From the NCBI GenBank assembly GCA_002197995.1, contig NGZR01000005.1:496001-560000 (forward strand): DNA of 64,000 bases. Reading direction: 5' to 3'. The position numbers and the translations under genes were made by a program. Below, one piece after another: positions 62,355-64,000 of the stretch (the stretch's first letter is position 1; each line of letters starts with the position of its first letter). This DNA comes from Gaeumannomyces sp. JS-464 (lineage: Eukaryota; Ascomycota; Sordariomycetes; Magnaporthales; Magnaporthaceae). The notes beneath the pieces were generated by a model, which was not told the origin of the DNA, ran no database searches, and saw only the letters and a program-made list of their open reading frames with translations.

Positions 62355-64000
62355 TGTTATGACTCCCGGGCTCGTACGTGTCGCGCCCTGCGACGGTCTT
62401 TTAGAGGGGAATTAATGCGTGCACACACCAATCCTACGCACAGTAATCGTACGCACACCTCCGCCACGGCCGGTATCGGGGATTATGTGATTTTCTGTGG
62501 CGCTCCCATAAAAAAAACACAGGCCATTAACGCCAAAGGTAAAAAACGATGCAGAACAATGAAATAAAGCTATTTAAAAGTGAAAAATAGATAAATCGAT
62601 AGCCCTAAATCTAGTTTATAATCCAGCGACCCTCCTCGTCCCAATGCCCGCACTCCATCACCCTCCGGAACTCCTGATCAAAGCTGTCCTGTGACGCCTC
62701 CCGCACCTCCCGTGCCCTCCTTGCGGCCACCCGTTGTGCAATTGTCTCTTTTGCAGCCTTTTTTTCCGCTTTTGTAACCGGCAAATGCGCTTAGGGGTCG
62801 TTTGGATCCTCCCCTGCCGGCCTTGTAGTAGCCACAACGATCACAGAGGCTGCAGGAGAGGCCGCAGTAGCCGCGGCAGGGGGGTCCCAAAGTCGGCCTC
62901 GTTTGCAGCCTCGAGGGTAGCCCCTAACTCCCAGTGGGAGTAATTGCGTCTGGCAGTATCACGGATACCGTTAGCAGTTTTGCCGTGCGGCTTAGGACCT
63001 TCCGGCACCCTCTCGTCGTCGCTAAACGGCCCCTGGCCGCGTGGGCGACCTTTCCGGGCCTCACGAGGGTCCGATACCCCCCAGTAAGGATCGTTAGCAT
63101 CTCGAGGCACTGTTTGGGTTACCCAAAAGTCGTCGATCTCCTTTAGGGCAAGGCCGGCCCGGGTTGCCCTTTTCTAGGCCTTCGAGGACCTCCTAAATCT
63201 CATGCGGCGCACGGCAGGCCAAATTGCCGGCGCACCGACCCCGTGCAGGCCGGCAGGGGCTTACGGGCCGGAAAAAGACGCGCCCGGCATGCTTGGAAGT
63301 GCAAAGCACTAAGGATATTAAGGCACCAACTGGATACGTGCCGGGTAGTCCCCCAAACCACGCTTTATTGCTATAGTCGTGCCGGATCCGTGTGGTAAAG
63401 GAGGTGCATTTTTTTTGTATTTTGTATTTATCCTCCGTTTAACGGTAAGCAGCCCGTTCGACGTCGTTTAGGGTTAATTTTCCGCTTAAACCTTATGCTT
63501 TTATGGAAAAATGGCTCCCCTTTTAATGCGGAAATGCTTATAAATCCGTTATTGGAATACATTTTGGTTAAATGGCAAGCCTAAAGCGCTTTACGGGCTA
63601 GCCACGCCTTAAAATATTTGATGATTTTTGGCTGCTTTTAAAAGGTTTGCCGGAGCTTTTGCCAGGTTTGCTAATGCATTTCGGGATCCCGGGTAAAAAC
63701 GACGTGCTTCCAAAGGTTAAATAGCCTTGTACGGCTGTATTTCACGATTGCAAGGGCGTTATTAAAAGCGGTTAAATTAACGCGGCGTTGGTAGGCGTAA
63801 GCCAGGTTTTGTAAATCCTTGGTATCCTTAGCGGCCAGATTAACGTCGGGCCGGGTTGGCGCTTTTGCCGTTGGCATTCGGGGAGTTAAAATCTTTATTA
63901 TTTGCCAGCGTTATTTCTTTACCTTTTAGCGGTTCCAATGCTTTTTAATATATGCGATAACTTTCCCGTTTAAATGGAAAATGCAATATTGCAAACATAA
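62355..64000 (-). mobile_element. Decayed retroelement-like repeat, running off the right edge
   Basis: Composition changes abruptly after about 62,350. TGTTATGACTCCCGGGCTCG at 62,355 has the look of a fungal Gypsy LTR start, with TACAT just before it as a possible target duplication. On the minus strand, coding remnants read 'AYAYQRRVNLTAFNNALAIV' (63,877-63,671), 'DPYWGVSDPREARKGRPRGQ' (63,110-62,841) and, in another frame, 'EKKAAKETIAQRVAARRARE' with an end '..CGHWDEEGRWIIN' at about 62,618. From about 63,400 the DNA is AT-rich with RIP-type stops. The second end is outside the window, so class and length are unproven. Confidence 0.5.

Overview
This window is nuclear DNA of a filamentous ascomycete (Pezizomycotina, most likely Sordariomycetes). 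The evidence is short GT..AG introns of 60-100 nt, a tRNA-Leu with a small intron at the canonical site, a HET-domain locus, a polyketide synthase remnant, a siderophore-type transporter, and a block of transposons mutated by C-to-T/G-to-A change in the manner of RIP (repeat-induced point mutation). Genus and species cannot be fixed from the sequence alone.

Layout. 1-4.5 kb: minus-strand wreckage of a highly reducing polyketide synthase (acyltransferase, dehydratase and enoylreductase parts recognisable, ketosynthase absent) with a decayed nicotianamine-synthase-like gene upstream of it on the same strand. 5.06-5.45 kb: a 21-bp repeat that reads as protein heptads. 6.1-9.1 kb: an intact ARC1-type tRNA-binding cofactor gene, a small hypothetical gene and a secreted alpha/beta hydrolase with three introns. 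11.3-15 kb: a broken kinase-like gene, a Pyr4/PaxB-type integral membrane terpene-cyclase-family gene and a VOC (glyoxalase/extradiol dioxygenase fold) gene.

15,494-36,610: one 21.1-kb nested transposon block, resolved here from its boundaries. The outer element is a Ty1/Copia retrotransposon on the minus strand with two 236-bp LTRs and a perfect 5-bp target duplication, GAAGC. Inside its reverse-transcriptase/RNase H region sits a plus-strand Ty3/Gypsy element (189-bp LTRs, duplication TCCCA/TCCTA). Just upstream of its gag start sits a minus-strand Tad-like LINE (15-bp duplication differing by one transition). With both inserts removed, the Copia element is about 7.5 kb. All three are dead.

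36.6-41.3 kb: a decayed HET gene and next to it a 2.1-kb pogo/Fot1-type DNA transposon with 27-bp inverted ends and a TA duplication. 44-49.7 kb: an MFS drug-transporter-type gene, a rhodanese/Cdc25-type phosphatase-like gene and a hypothetical membrane protein. 50.2 kb: tRNA-Leu(CAG). 50.5-52.3 kb: two further hypothetical membrane proteins. 53.5-55.5 kb: a siderophore-iron transporter (SIT family). 56.4-57.1 kb: a small secreted protein. 59.7-61.1 kb: a 482-residue hypothetical protein. 62.36 kb to the end: the start of another decayed repeat.

A recurring oddity is that many otherwise well-preserved genes carry one or two single-base frameshifts, several next to G or C runs. That is as easily explained by assembly error as by pseudogenisation. 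It should be settled before the terpene cyclase, both transporters, the rhodanese and the secreted protein are called dead. The functional links visible are weak: no intact secondary-metabolite cluster remains, and the metal-related genes (nicotianamine synthase remnant, siderophore transporter) lie about 50 kb apart.
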